64,000 bases of DNA from Pseudomonas sp. ACM7 (GCF_004136015.1 NZ_CP024866.1:3414860-3478859), one strand, 5' to 3'. Shown: positions 17,463-27,159, counted from the first letter of the stretch. Notes: generated by a model not told the origin, from the sequence alone. Numbers and translations: made by a program.

Positions 17463-19592
17463 TTGTTCAAGTTCAAGACCGCGATACTACTGGGGGCGTT
17501 GCTGATTCTGGGCAGCAACGAGCTGGAGGCTGCCGCACTACCGGGTGTGTCGGCGGCGACCACCGCCACGACACCACTGGCCCACCCCGAACCGCTGGTA
17601 CAGGGTGGTTTGCTGGGTGCCATCAGTTCGAGCATTGAGGAAGTCCAGGGCAAACTCGATCTCAACGAGGACCTGCTGGACGCCTGGCGTCTGCGTGCAG
17701 ACCGGGCGGCGGTTGAGGTGGATCAACTGGTCAATCGTCCTTCGGCCCGTTCGAGCTGGAGCGTGGCGGGGGACTTCCTGCTGTTGTCCGGTGTGTGGAT
17801 GGGCGTCTTTGTGCTGCTCTGGCTGCTGGGAGGACTGCTCTCCAAACGTCTGTGTCAGAACCGCCTGCTGCTCACTCGCGAGCGCGGTCAGGCTTTACTG
17901 GGTTATGTGTTGCCCTACACGGTTCCGGCGCTGATCAGCCTGCCCCTGACGCTGTATGTCAGCCACTTCTTGCAAGTGTCCGCCGGCCGGGCGCTGGCAT
18001 TGTGTTTCGCCTATGCCACCAGCAGCGGCATTTTTGCCGCGTCGTTGCTGTTGTCGCTGGTGGTGCTGTTCAACGCCGGCCACAAGCGCCGGGCGGTGCA
18101 GATTATTCGTCAGTACAGCCCGCGACCGCTGTTTTTGATGGGCTTCCTCGTGGCCTTGAGCGACGCCTTGACCAGTCCGCAGATCGCCCGCCTGCTCGGC
18201 GGCAATCTCACCAGCAGTGTCGCGGTGTTCACCGGGGTGGCGGCCTCGGTCACCTTTGGCATTTTGGTGATCAAGATGCGCCGTCCGGTCGCCCATCTGA
18301 TCCGCATTTTGCCGTTGTCCCAGCGCCTCAGTCAGCCGGCCTTGCGTGAAATGCTGCGGATCTTTTCCGGGCTCTGGTACTGGCCGATTCTGTTGATGGT
18401 GCTGGTGTCGGTGATCAACCTGATCGGCATTGGCGATGACAACCAGAAAGTACTGCGCTGTGCGTTGTTTACTACGGTGCTACTGATTGCGATGGTGTTT
18501 CTTAGCACGTCGCTTCATCACCTGTTCAAGTCGCGCAGTGAGTTGGCCGTACGCCGCAGCAGTGCCTACAAAGAACGCTTTCTCAGCCTTTCGCACGCGT
18601 TGCTGCGGATCGCCCTGGCGATTGTTTTTATCGATGTCCTGGGGCGCATCTGGGGTGTGTCGCTGTTCGAGTTTGCGGTGAGCAATTCGGTCGGCCGGGC
18701 GATCAGCGATTCCCTGAGCCGTATCGGTTTGATTTTCCTGGTGACCTGGATGGGCTGGGTGGTGTTGGACACGGCGATTCAGGAAGCCCTGAAACCACCC
18801 GTTAACAAACGCTCGGCGCGCCAACCCAGTACCCGAACCAAAACCATCCTGCCGCTGCTGCGCAATGCGATCAAAATCATCCTGGTGGTGATCTGCGCTA
18901 TCACCACCATGGCTAACCTTGGGATCAACGTTGCGCCCTTTCTGGCCGGTGCCGGTGTCGTGGGGCTGGCCATCGGTTTCGGTTCCCAGCAACTGGTGCA
19001 GGACGTGATCACCGGGTTGTTCATCATCATCGAAGACACGTTGTCGATTGGCGATTGGGTGGTGCTCGACTCCGGCCACGCCGGCACTGTCGAAGGCCTG
19101 ACCATCCGCACCTTGCGCCTGCGCGACGGCAAGGGGTTTGTACACTCGGTGCCGTTCGGTCAGATCAAGGCCGTGACCAATCAATCGCGGCAATTCGCCT
19201 ATGCGTTCTTTTCAGTGCAATTCACTTACGACACCGATGTCGACAAGGCTATCGAGTTGATCCGCGAGGCCGGGGATTCCATCCGCGACGACGCATTCCT
19301 CAAGTACAACCTGCAAGGGCCGCTGGATGTGTTTGGTGTCGACAAGATGGACCTTAACGGCGTGGTGTTGACGGCACAGTTCCGCACCGTGTCGGGTGGG
19401 CAATACGCAGTGAGTCGGGCGTTCAACCAGCGTTTGAAAAAGCTTGTGGATAACAGTCCGTGGGTGCATTTCGCGCAGACTTATCCACAGCAGGTGTTGA
19501 TGCCTAGACAGGCTGTTGAGTCGCCGCAAAGCGATGGGCTTGCATCGGAGCATTCATCGGTGTTCCTGCCGGATCAGCCGAGGACTCAATGA
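17463..19592 (+). CDS. MscS family mechanosensitive channel, YbiO-like
   Basis: This is a 709-residue channel protein of the large MscS class that releases solutes during hypo-osmotic shock. It has a signal peptide, a mature N-terminus containing LPGVSAATTATTPL as in E. coli YbiO, and about ten membrane helices. The MscS pore and beta domain follow near residues 480-620 (GINVAPFLAGAGVVGLAIGFGSQQLV, then the IIIEDTLSIGDWV strand), and then a cytoplasmic alpha/beta domain. The start is a TTG at 17463 with AGGAG eight nt upstream. The frame is open to 17361, but the added residues lie in the REP-rich leader and have no such site. Confidence 0.9.
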   Translation: MFKFKTAILLGALLILGSNELEAAALPGVSAATTATTPLAHPEPLVQGGLLGAISSSIEEVQGKLDLNEDLLDAWRLRADRAAVEVDQLVNRPSARSSWSVAGDFLLLSGVWMGVFVLLWLLGGLLSKRLCQNRLLLTRERGQALLGYVLPYTVPALISLPLTLYVSHFLQVSAGRALALCFAYATSSGIFAASLLLSLVVLFNAGHKRRAVQIIRQYSPRPLFLMGFLVALSDALTSPQIARLLGGNLTSSVAVFTGVAASVTFGILVIKMRRPVAHLIRILPLSQRLSQPALREMLRIFSGLWYWPILLMVLVSVINLIGIGDDNQKVLRCALFTTVLLIAMVFLSTSLHHLFKSRSELAVRRSSAYKERFLSLSHALLRIALAIVFIDVLGRIWGVSLFEFAVSNSVGRAISDSLSRIGLIFLVTWMGWVVLDTAIQEALKPPVNKRSARQPSTRTKTILPLLRNAIKIILVVICAITTMANLGINVAPFLAGAGVVGLAIGFGSQQLVQDVITGLFIIIEDTLSIGDWVVLDSGHAGTVEGLTIRTLRLRDGKGFVHSVPFGQIKAVTNQSRQFAYAFFSVQFTYDTDVDKAIELIREAGDSIRDDAFLKYNLQGPLDVFGVDKMDLNGVVLTAQFRTVSGGQYAVSRAFNQRLKKLVDNSPWVHFAQTYPQQVLMPRQAVESPQSDGLASEHSSVFLPDQPRTQ

Positions 19593-19614
19593 TTTGTGTT
19601 GGGGCTGATGGCCT

Positions 19615-19681
19615 CATCGCGAGCAAGCTCGCTCCCACAGGGGAATGCGATCAAATGTGGGAGCGAGCTTGCTCGCGATGG
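19615..19681. repeat. REP pair, family A, between convergent genes
   Basis: ATCGCGAGCAAGCTCGCTCCCAC and its inverted copy are separated by about 20 nt, between the stop of the channel gene and the stop of lhr. Confidence 0.92.
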
Positions 19682-19698
19682 GGCCGGCCCAGACAACA

Positions 19699-22600
19699 TC
19701 AATGCCTGATCAGTTTGTTGTGTAATTCAGCACTGGCTTGCTGATCCAACTCCAGCCAGAAAGTCTGCTTGCCGGCGATCTCGGCAGCGGCGGGCAATCC
19801 ATCGCGATACACCAATCGATTACTCGCTAACGCCGGCACCTTCGCACCGGGTAAAAGCGTCCCCGCGAGGTTCAGCGGATCAACCCCGCACACGGCAATC
19901 AAACTCCCGTCATGCGGCCGTCGCCGCACCTCGCGCAGTAATGGAATGGCCTCGGGCAACGCAAACTGTTCCCCGGCCAAACCACTGACAAACCGCCCAC
20001 CGCGAATCTCGCCTCGAGCTTCCAGCCGATGGAACGTGCGCAGCAATTCCCGCCAGCTCGGCAACCAATCCGCTTCACGTTCAAGCAAGCGCCAGAACAC
20101 CACGCCGTAGCGCCGGAGCAAGGTCATCGCGATATGTTCAAGGGTGTCGGTCGGCGTCGGGGCCGGTCGTTTGTTATCCACAACCGGAGCTTGCGCCCCG
20201 CGTCGCAGCAAGGCCCAGCGCCCGGCATCGTCCATCCCGCCGACAAACGCTCCGCGCCCGCGTCGGCTGCTGCGATTCTGTCGCTTGCTGGCCGGAGTGA
20301 TCAGGGCTCGCAGACCGGCGAAGCTGTCGGCGTTCACTAGCCCGGCGCCTACGAGTTCCTGCAAGGCGATTTCCAGTTCCGAGCGCAGCAGGTGGGCTTC
20401 GTGAGTCAGTTCATCGAAAAACAGCGCGCCGTGTTGGCTCAGGGCTTCGTAGACTTTTTGCGTTTTGGGCGAGAGTTCGCTGACCGGCGTTTGCTCGGTC
20501 AACCCGCTCCACAACCCGACCTGACTGCGCGGCAATAGCAGAATCGGTGTGCTGCGCAATGCCGTGCTGGCGCTCTTGTTGCGCGCGGTCAGGCGAGTCC
20601 AGACCAGTTTGCCGCTGCGACACAGGTCATCCAGCCAATTCGCTGAATAGTCTTTTATTCGCGCCGGCAAAATATCGCTGTCCCAGGCTGAAGCGGCGGC
20701 GGGGTAGCCTTCGAACTGACCGACTATCGCGGGCAATACTGCGCTGCCCTGACCCTGGGTCGCGGCGGACAGATGCTGCCAGTCGAACAGGAAACGCATG
20801 AAATCCTGTAACGCCACGGGCTCGATTTCCCGCCGCAGACGCTTGACGGTGTAGCGGTGAATCCGCGCCAGCAGATGCCGCTCGCACCATTCTTCCTCCG
20901 CCGTGCCGGGCGTGAATTGGCCACGCAGCACATAGCCTTCGCGTTCCAGTTGCGCCAACGCCTGGGTGACTTGAGTCGCCGCCAATCCGAGCGGTTTGGC
21001 AATCGCGTTCAGCGGCAGCGGACCGAACGCGCTGAGCCGCGCACGAATCACTTCCAGCACCGCTTCGTCGGGCGCCCAGACTTCATCGAACCCGGGCAAC
21101 GCCTCCAACGGTGGCTGCAAAATCGCCTGTGGATAAATCGCCTGCAAGCAAGTCAACCGCTCCAGTGCCAACCATAGCGCTTGCCCAGCATTGACTTGCA
21201 AGCGGCTGGCGCGACCGCTGTCGGCCAGGGCGTTCAGCCAATCGAGCCAGTCTGGATGGGCCTTGGCCTCGACGTCGCTGATGCACGCGAGGCTCATCAA
21301 CGCCTCATGCATTTCATCGACGCCAGTCGGCGTTGGCCAGGCTTCCTCGCGCACGGCTTGAATCGCGTCCGCATCCAGCGCGCCGAGGTCGTCGGTGGAC
21401 TGCGGATCGCTCCAGCGGCGGTTGAGTACTGCTTGAGTGCGGCGTTCTTCCAGCGGCGCATCGTCGAGAAAGGTGTAGGGTCGGGCACTGAGAATTTCCG
21501 CGGCCAGCGGTGAGGGTGCCGGCAGGTCGCGGCTGATCAAGCGGATGTCGCCACGTTCCATGCGCCGCAACAACGCCAGCCAGCCTTCGCTGTCCATGGC
21601 TTCGTGCAGGCAGTCGTCGAGGGTTTGTTCCACCAGTGGATGGTCGGGAATTTCCCGTTCGCCGGCGAGGTTTTCCACGCAGGCCATCTGGTCGGGAAAC
21701 ACGCTGGCGATCAGGTCTTCGCTTTTCATCCGCTGGATCTGCGGCGGGACTTTGCGTCCGCCACTGTAGCGCGGCAGCGCCAGAGCGACCCCGGCATTCC
21801 AGCGCCAGCGCACACCGAACAGCGGCGCATCGAGCACGGCTTGAATCAGGGTGTGCTCGGCGCTGTTGCTGTGCAAATAGCGCCAGACATCATCGAGTTC
21901 AAAACTGTGGCTGGCCGACAGCGACAGGACGATGGCGTCTTCGCTGGCGGCAGCCTGCAATTCGAAGTTGAAGGTGCGGCAGAAACGCTTGCGCAGGGCC
22001 AGGCCCCAGGCACGGTTGATGCGGCTGCCGAACGGCGTGTGAATGATCAATTGCGTGCCGCCGGACTCGTCGAAAAATCGCTCCATCAGCAGTGTGTCTT
22101 GTGACGGCAGGGCGCCCAATGTCAGGCGCGCACGGGCCAGGTAATCGACCAATTGTTCGGCACTGGCCAGGTTCAGACCGAGGGTGTCGGTCAGCCAGTC
22201 GATTGCGGGCTGCAAGTGACCGGGGGTGGCGCCGAGTAGCTCATCGAGTTGCGCTTGCAGGCGGGCCACGGCAAACGACAGTTCAGCGCTGCGCCCCGGC
22301 GCTTCGCCGAGCCAGAAGGGAATGGTCGGCGGTTGGCCCTGAGCATCTTCGACCCGGACCTTGCCGGTTTCGACCCGCAGAATTCGGTAGGAGGTGTTGC
22401 CCAATTGGAAGACATCCCCGGCGATGCTTTCCACCGCAAAGTCTTCGTTGACGCTGCCGATGTTCAGCCCTTGGGGTTCGAGTAAAACGCTGTAATCGGC
22501 GTTGTCCGGGATCGTCCCGCCGCTGGTCACAGCGGTCAGTTTGGCGCCCCGGCGACCGCGCAGGGTGCGGGTCACGGCGTCGCGGTGCAGGTAAGCGCTG

Positions 22601-24015
22601 CGGATGCCCAGGCGACCGTTGTAGCCTTCGGCGAGCATCTGCAGCAGCGCTTGATAGTGTTTTTCGTCGAGTTCGCTGTAGGGCGAGGCGTTGCGGAACA
22701 CCTCCAGCAGCGCCTGCTCCTGCCATTCCTGGCAGCTGACCTCGGCGATGATTTGTTGCGCGAGGACATCCAGCGGTGCCTTCGGAATCTGCAAAGTGTC
22801 GAGTTCGCCGCGCCGCACACAATCGAGCAGGGCGGCGCATTCGATCAGGTCGTCGCGGGTGGTGGCGAACAAACGGCCCTTGGGTGTGCCGCCGACCTGG
22901 TGCCCGGAGCGGCCGACCCGTTGCAGAAACCCGGCGATCGAGCGTGGCGAGGCAATCTGGCAGACCAGGTCGACATCGCCGATATCGATCCCCAGTTCCA
23001 GGGACGCCGTGGCAATCAGCACTTGCAGTTCGCCGCGCTTGAGACGCTGTTCGGCGTCGAGACGAAACTCCTTGGCCAGACTGCCGTGGTGGGCGGCCAC
23101 CGCCTCCTTGCCGAGACGCTCGCTCAAGTGACGGCTCAGGCGTTCGGCGAGGCGTCGGGTGTTGACGAAAATCAGCGTGGTGCGGTGTTCGCGGGCGAGG
23201 GCGGCGAGGCGGTCGTAGACCAGCTCCCAGATGTCGTTGGCCATCACCGCCGACAACGGCACGGGCGGTACTTCGATGTCCAGATCCCTCGGGCGGGCGT
23301 GGCCGATGTCGATGATTTCGCACGCGCGATCACGGCCAACCAGAAACTGCGAGACGGCTTCGATGGGTTTTTGCGTGGCAGACAGGCCGATTCGCATCAG
23401 CGGTTGCGCGCACAACGCTTGCAGTCGCTCAAGGCTCAGGGCCAGGTGACTGCCGCGTTTGCTGGCGGCGATCGCGTGAATTTCGTCGACGATCACCGTG
23501 CGGGCAGTGCTGAGCATTTGTCGGCCGGAGTCGGAACCGAGCAATACGTAAAGGGATTCCGGGGTGGTCACCAGAATGTGTGGGGCGGTCTTGCGCATCG
23601 CCGAGCGGTCTTTTTGCGGTGTGTCGCCGGTGCGCACGGCGGTGTTGATCTGCAATTGCGGCAAGCCCATCGCGCTTAACTGCTCGGTTATGCCGGCCAG
23701 CGGGTCTTGCAGGTTGATCTGGATGTCGTTGGACAGGGCTTTTAGCGGCGAAACGTAGACCACCAGGGTTTCATCCGGCAGATGGCCGCCGTTGGCCATT
23801 GCGCGGTGGACCAGGTCGTCGATGACCGCGAGGAACGCGGTGAGGGTCTTGCCGGAGCCCGTGGGTGCGGCGACCAGGGTCGAACGGTGCTGGCGGATCA
23901 ACGGCCACGCCCGGGCCTGGGCGGCGGTGACCGTCGGGAAGGTGCTGCTGAACCAGGCGCTGACGGCGGGGTGGAAGCCTGCCAGGGCGCTGTCCGTCGG
24001 GATTGGCAGATTCAT
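19699..24015 (-). CDS. lhr: Lhr family ATP-dependent helicase
   Basis: This is a 1438-residue superfamily 2 helicase. The core holds Walker A APTGSGKT at residues 50-57, DEIHA (motif II), LSATQ (motif III) and QRVGRSGH (motif VI). It is followed by the winged-helix and Lhr-specific domains and a long C-terminal extension like that of E. coli Lhr. Lhr proteins are 3'-to-5' helicases that unwind DNA and RNA:DNA hybrids and are linked to DNA repair. The ATG at 24015 gives MNLPIPTDS; a TTG at 24051 in the same frame is less likely. The gene stands alone and is divergent from the sugar-nucleotide pair. Confidence 0.93.
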   Translation of the reverse strand: MNLPIPTDSALAGFHPAVSAWFSSTFPTVTAAQARAWPLIRQHRSTLVAAPTGSGKTLTAFLAVIDDLVHRAMANGGHLPDETLVVYVSPLKALSNDIQINLQDPLAGITEQLSAMGLPQLQINTAVRTGDTPQKDRSAMRKTAPHILVTTPESLYVLLGSDSGRQMLSTARTVIVDEIHAIAASKRGSHLALSLERLQALCAQPLMRIGLSATQKPIEAVSQFLVGRDRACEIIDIGHARPRDLDIEVPPVPLSAVMANDIWELVYDRLAALAREHRTTLIFVNTRRLAERLSRHLSERLGKEAVAAHHGSLAKEFRLDAEQRLKRGELQVLIATASLELGIDIGDVDLVCQIASPRSIAGFLQRVGRSGHQVGGTPKGRLFATTRDDLIECAALLDCVRRGELDTLQIPKAPLDVLAQQIIAEVSCQEWQEQALLEVFRNASPYSELDEKHYQALLQMLAEGYNGRLGIRSAYLHRDAVTRTLRGRRGAKLTAVTSGGTIPDNADYSVLLEPQGLNIGSVNEDFAVESIAGDVFQLGNTSYRILRVETGKVRVEDAQGQPPTIPFWLGEAPGRSAELSFAVARLQAQLDELLGATPGHLQPAIDWLTDTLGLNLASAEQLVDYLARARLTLGALPSQDTLLMERFFDESGGTQLIIHTPFGSRINRAWGLALRKRFCRTFNFELQAAASEDAIVLSLSASHSFELDDVWRYLHSNSAEHTLIQAVLDAPLFGVRWRWNAGVALALPRYSGGRKVPPQIQRMKSEDLIASVFPDQMACVENLAGEREIPDHPLVEQTLDDCLHEAMDSEGWLALLRRMERGDIRLISRDLPAPSPLAAEILSARPYTFLDDAPLEERRTQAVLNRRWSDPQSTDDLGALDADAIQAVREEAWPTPTGVDEMHEALMSLACISDVEAKAHPDWLDWLNALADSGRASRLQVNAGQALWLALERLTCLQAIYPQAILQPPLEALPGFDEVWAPDEAVLEVIRARLSAFGPLPLNAIAKPLGLAATQVTQALAQLEREGYVLRGQFTPGTAEEEWCERHLLARIHRYTVKRLRREIEPVALQDFMRFLFDWQHLSAATQGQGSAVLPAIVGQFEGYPAAASAWDSDILPARIKDYSANWLDDLCRSGKLVWTRLTARNKSASTALRSTPILLLPRSQVGLWSGLTEQTPVSELSPKTQKVYEALSQHGALFFDELTHEAHLLRSELEIALQELVGAGLVNADSFAGLRALITPASKRQNRSSRRGRGAFVGGMDDAGRWALLRRGAQAPVVDNKRPAPTPTDTLEHIAMTLLRRYGVVFWRLLEREADWLPSWRELLRTFHRLEARGEIRGGRFVSGLAGEQFALPEAIPLLREVRRRPHDGSLIAVCGVDPLNLAGTLLPGAKVPALASNRLVYRDGLPAAAEIAGKQTFWLELDQQASAELHNKLIRH

Positions 24016-24081
24016 GGAACAATTTATGCGGGCGGGGTGAGGAAGATGCAAGTACCGCTGGAGATCTCTATTGATCCTTAT

Positions 24082-24168
24082 GGCCCCTTCGCGGGCAAGC
24101 CCGCTCCCACATTGGATTTGTGTACGCCGCAGATCCCTTGTGGGAGCGGGCTTGCTCGCGAAGGGGCC
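24082..24168. repeat. REP pair, family A, in a divergent gap
   Basis: CCCCTTCGCGGGCAAGCCCGCTCCCAC and its inverted copy lie about 35 nt apart, inside the 309-nt gap between lhr and the gene at 24325. Nothing else was recognised in this gap. Confidence 0.92.
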
Positions 24169-24324
24169 GGAACAGGCAGCACAGATCCAAGGTATCTACA
24201 CTTTACGGATGACGGTTGCGCACTAAACCCGCAAAATGCAACGATTCCGGCAACTATCGACGGCATCGCCCGCGAGCGGTGTCGATAAAGCCATTGTTTC
24301 AATCAGACTGGGCCTGCTGACTCT

Positions 24325-25209
24325 ATGCGAATGCGCCTTATGTTACTGGGCGGCGGAAATGCCCTTGGGCAGGCGCTGATTCGCCTCGGTGCGGAGGAAG
24401 ACATCGGCTTCCTCGCCCCCCGCCCACCGCAAGACGGCTGGGACGCCGCGACCCTGACGCAACTGCTCGACGACACCCGTCCAGACGCGTTGATCAACCT
24501 CGCCTATTACTTCGACTGGTTTCAGGCGGAGACGGTCAGCGAACAACGTCTGGCCGGGCAGGAGCGGGCGATCGAGCGTCTGGCCGAACTGTGCCAGCAT
24601 CACAACATCGTGCTGCTGCAACCGTCGAGCTATCGCGTGTTCGATGGCTCCCGGGCGACGGCCTACAGCGAAAAAGACGAACCGGTGCCCTTGGGCCTGC
24701 GCGGTCAGGCCTTGTGGCGAATTGAACAAAGCGTCCGCGCCACCTGCCCGCAACACGTGTTGCTACGATTCGGCTGGCTGCTGGATGACAGCCCCGACGG
24801 CACCCTCGGTCGTTTCCTCGGTCGCGCCGAACTACCTGAAGAGTTGCTGATGGCTGATGACCGCCGGGGCAATCCGACGCCGGTGGATGACGCTGCGCGG
24901 GTGATCATCTCGGTCCTCAAGCAACTCGATTGCTCGGCGCCGCTGTGGGGCACCTACCATTACGCCGGGCATGAGGCGACCACGCCGCTGGCGCTTGGGC
25001 AGGCGATCCTCACCGAAGCACGCGCCCTGCACCCGCTGGCCATCGAAGCGCCGACCGCCCAGGCTCACGCCGCCCGGCCCGACGCCGCCGAAGAACCGCA
25101 ACACGCGGTGCTGGCCTGCAAGAAAATTCTGCACACTTTCGGGATCAAGCCCCGCGCCTGGCGTGCGGCACTCCCGGGCTTACTGGATAGGTTTTATCGC
25201 CATGGCTGA
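24325..25209 (+). CDS. RmlD-like sugar-nucleotide binding protein lacking the YxxxK dyad
   Basis: This is a 294-residue short-chain dehydrogenase of the RmlD (dTDP-4-dehydrorhamnose reductase) type. The Rossmann glycine stretch LLGGGNALGQAL is at the N-terminus, and NLAYYFDWFQAE and YRVFDGSRATAYSEKDEPVPLG correspond to the RmlD segments NAAAYT and YVFDG. Where RmlD has a catalytic YGxxK this protein reads LRGQALWRIE, so both Tyr and Lys are missing. It may be a non-catalytic partner or have another activity. Its last 8 nt overlap the next gene, an intact epimerase. The same pair stands beside oprG in P. aeruginosa. Confidence 0.85.
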   Translation: MRMRLMLLGGGNALGQALIRLGAEEDIGFLAPRPPQDGWDAATLTQLLDDTRPDALINLAYYFDWFQAETVSEQRLAGQERAIERLAELCQHHNIVLLQPSSYRVFDGSRATAYSEKDEPVPLGLRGQALWRIEQSVRATCPQHVLLRFGWLLDDSPDGTLGRFLGRAELPEELLMADDRRGNPTPVDDAARVIISVLKQLDCSAPLWGTYHYAGHEATTPLALGQAILTEARALHPLAIEAPTAQAHAARPDAAEEPQHAVLACKKILHTFGIKPRAWRAALPGLLDRFYRHG

Positions 25210-26131
25210 CGGCCCTGTTTTAATCACCGGCGGCGCCGGTTTCATTGGCTCGCACCTCACCGATGCCTTACTCGCCAAGGGCCATTCGGTGCGCATTCTC
25301 GATGACCTCTCCACCGGCAAACGCAGCAACTTGCCGCTTGACAATCCTGGCGTCGAACTGATCGTGGGTGATGTCGCCGATGCCGCGCTGGTCGCGCAGG
25401 CGATGGTCGGTTGCAGCGCTGTGGCGCACCTGGCCGCAGTGGCGTCGGTGCAGGCGTCGGTGGATGATCCGGTGAAGACTCACCAGAGCAATTTCATTGG
25501 CTCGCTGAATGTCTGCGAAGCCATGCGCCAGACCGGCGTCAAGCGGGTGCTGTACGCGTCCAGCGCAGCGGTCTACGGCAACAATGGCGAAGGCGAGTCG
25601 ATCGACGAAGACACGCCCAAGGCACCGTTGACGCCCTATGCTTCGGACAAATTGGCGAGCGAACATTACTTCGATTTTTACCGTCGCCAGCATGGTCTGG
25701 AGCCGGTGATTTTCCGCTTCTTCAACATCTTCGGCCCACGCCAGGATCCGTCCTCGCCGTATTCCGGGGTGATCAGCATTTTCAGCGAGCGCGCGCAGAA
25801 GGGCCTGCCGATCACTGTGTTCGGTGACGGTGAGCAGACTCGCGACTTCGTCTACGTCGAAGACCTGGTCGACTTGTTGGTGCAAGCGATCGAGAAACCG
25901 CAGGTCGAAGTCGGCGCGGTTAACGTCGGCTGGAACCAGGCCACGACCCTCAAGCAAATGCTTGAAGCCCTTGAAGCGGTGGTCGGTCAATTGCCGCCGG
26001 TGAGCTATGGCCCGGCGCGCGCCGGTGACATCCGCCACTCGCGAGCGAACAATCAGCGTCTGCTGGAGCGCTTTACCTACCCGGAGCAGACACCGATGCG
26101 TGTCGGCCTGGCGCGGTTGTTGGGACGCTGA
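25202..26131 (+). CDS. NAD-dependent epimerase/dehydratase (GalE/WbpP-like)
   Basis: This is a 309-residue extended short-chain dehydrogenase that probably epimerises or dehydrates a UDP- or dTDP-sugar. TGGAGFIGSHL near residue 8 binds NAD, SSAAVYG supplies the catalytic Ser, and PYASDK is the YxxxK pair. FFNIFGPRQDPSSPYSGVI and the FGDGEQTRDFVYVEDLV segment are typical of UDP-glucose 4-epimerase relatives. The ATG at 25202 overlaps the end of the RmlD-like gene, so the two are coupled. The sugar is unknown, and no glycosyltransferase or polysaccharide genes are nearby. Confidence 0.9.
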   Translation: MADGPVLITGGAGFIGSHLTDALLAKGHSVRILDDLSTGKRSNLPLDNPGVELIVGDVADAALVAQAMVGCSAVAHLAAVASVQASVDDPVKTHQSNFIGSLNVCEAMRQTGVKRVLYASSAAVYGNNGEGESIDEDTPKAPLTPYASDKLASEHYFDFYRRQHGLEPVIFRFFNIFGPRQDPSSPYSGVISIFSERAQKGLPITVFGDGEQTRDFVYVEDLVDLLVQAIEKPQVEVGAVNVGWNQATTLKQMLEALEAVVGQLPPVSYGPARAGDIRHSRANNQRLLERFTYPEQTPMRVGLARLLGR

Positions 26132-26147
26132 ATTTTTCGCGGCCCAT

Positions 26148-26384
26148 GAAAAAGGCGCCTTTCGAGGTAATGCCGGTCAGTTAAGGAACGACACAATCCG
26201 TAGCAGCTGGCGAAGCCTGCGTTCGGCTGCGCAGCAGTCGTAAAACCTGAGTTTGCGGTCTTCCTGAAACACCGCATCGTCTGATTTCACGACTGCTTTG
26301 CAGCCGAACGCAGGCTTCGCCAGCTGCTACGGATCGCGTTTTGGCTTAACTGACCGGCATTAGCCTTTCGAGGCGCCTTTTTTT
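26148..26384. repeat. Nested palindrome: terminator-like arms, 17-bp inverted arms and a REP core
   Basis: Between the convergent epimerase and oprG genes there are three layers. Outermost, AAAAAGGCGCC on the left and GGCGCCTTTTTTT on the right look like the halves of a rho-independent terminator. Next, TAATGCCGGTCAGTTAA (26168-26184) is repeated perfectly inverted at 26346-26362. Innermost is a family C REP pair at 26196-26334. The arrangement suggests that a small mobile sequence split a terminator, or that the REP pair sits in the loop of a larger element. Confidence 0.75.
26196..26334. repeat. REP pair, family C
   Basis: Arms beginning ATCCGTAGCAGCTGGCGAAG and continuing through CCTGCGTTCGGCTGC run inverted around a loop of about 45 nt. 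It is the core of the nested palindrome and a relative of the copy at 17224. Confidence 0.92.
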
Positions 26385-26395
26385 GTGCGGAAATT

Positions 26396-27094
26396 TTAGA
26401 ACTTGTAACCCAGGCCAACCATGTAGATGAACGGGTCTACGTCCACATCGACCTTGGCGCGAGTGCCCTGCGCCACTGCGTTATTTTGCACTGTCGCGGT
26501 GGTGTCGATGTCGATGTAGCGCACTTGGGCGTTGATCATGATGTTGTCGGTCAGCATGTAGTCGGCGCCGACCTGGAACGCCATGCCCCAGGAGTTATCC
26601 GCCTTGAAGTTGCTGAAGCCGTTGGCGCTGGCTTCGCTGCCAACGTGCTCGTCGTAGATCCAGGTGTAGTTGATACCGGCGCCGACATACGGCTGGAACG
26701 CGGACTTCGCGTCCAGTGGGTAGTACACAACGCTCAGTGTCGGTGGCAGGTGTTTCAGCGTACCGAGTTTGCCGTTGGCTGCGCCCAGGGCGGTGCCTTT
26801 GATCTTCACGTCATGCTCGAACGGCGAGGCCGCCAGCAGCTCGATCCCCCAGTGGCTGTTGAGCATGTAAGCGAAGTTCAGACCCAGTTGCGTGTCGCTG
26901 CTCATGGTGGCCTTGCCACCCAGATCGGCACCCTTCAGCGGACCTTGATCAACCTTGACGCTGGAGCTGTCGGCTTTCGGGTTGACGGTGATTGCACCGG
27001 CACGAACGATGATATCGCCGGCTTCGTGGGCGTAGGCTAGCGGTGCTGCGAGCGCGAGGGCAAACAGCGAAGCGCTGAGCAATGACTTGTGCAT
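26396..27094 (-). CDS. oprG: Outer membrane protein OprG (OmpW family)
   Basis: This is a 232-residue eight-stranded outer-membrane barrel of the OmpW family. In P. aeruginosa, OprG is thought to let small hydrophobic or amino-acid solutes cross. A signal peptide MHKSLLSASLFALALAAPLAYA is followed by HEAGDIIVRAGAITVNPKADSS, and the protein ends in MVGLGYKF with the aromatic C-terminus required for barrel assembly. The ATG at 27094 has GGAG six nt upstream; another ATG four codons earlier is less well placed. A possible Anr site lies 66 nt upstream, in line with the oxygen- and iron-dependent expression known for oprG. Confidence 0.93.
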   Translation of the reverse strand: MHKSLLSASLFALALAAPLAYAHEAGDIIVRAGAITVNPKADSSSVKVDQGPLKGADLGGKATMSSDTQLGLNFAYMLNSHWGIELLAASPFEHDVKIKGTALGAANGKLGTLKHLPPTLSVVYYPLDAKSAFQPYVGAGINYTWIYDEHVGSEASANGFSNFKADNSWGMAFQVGADYMLTDNIMINAQVRYIDIDTTATVQNNAVAQGTRAKVDVDVDPFIYMVGLGYKF

Positions 27095-27159
27095 GGAGAG
27101 CTCCAAAGGACGTTAAAAATTTCGATGTCCAATGGTACGGAGGTGTCTGATACGGTCTT

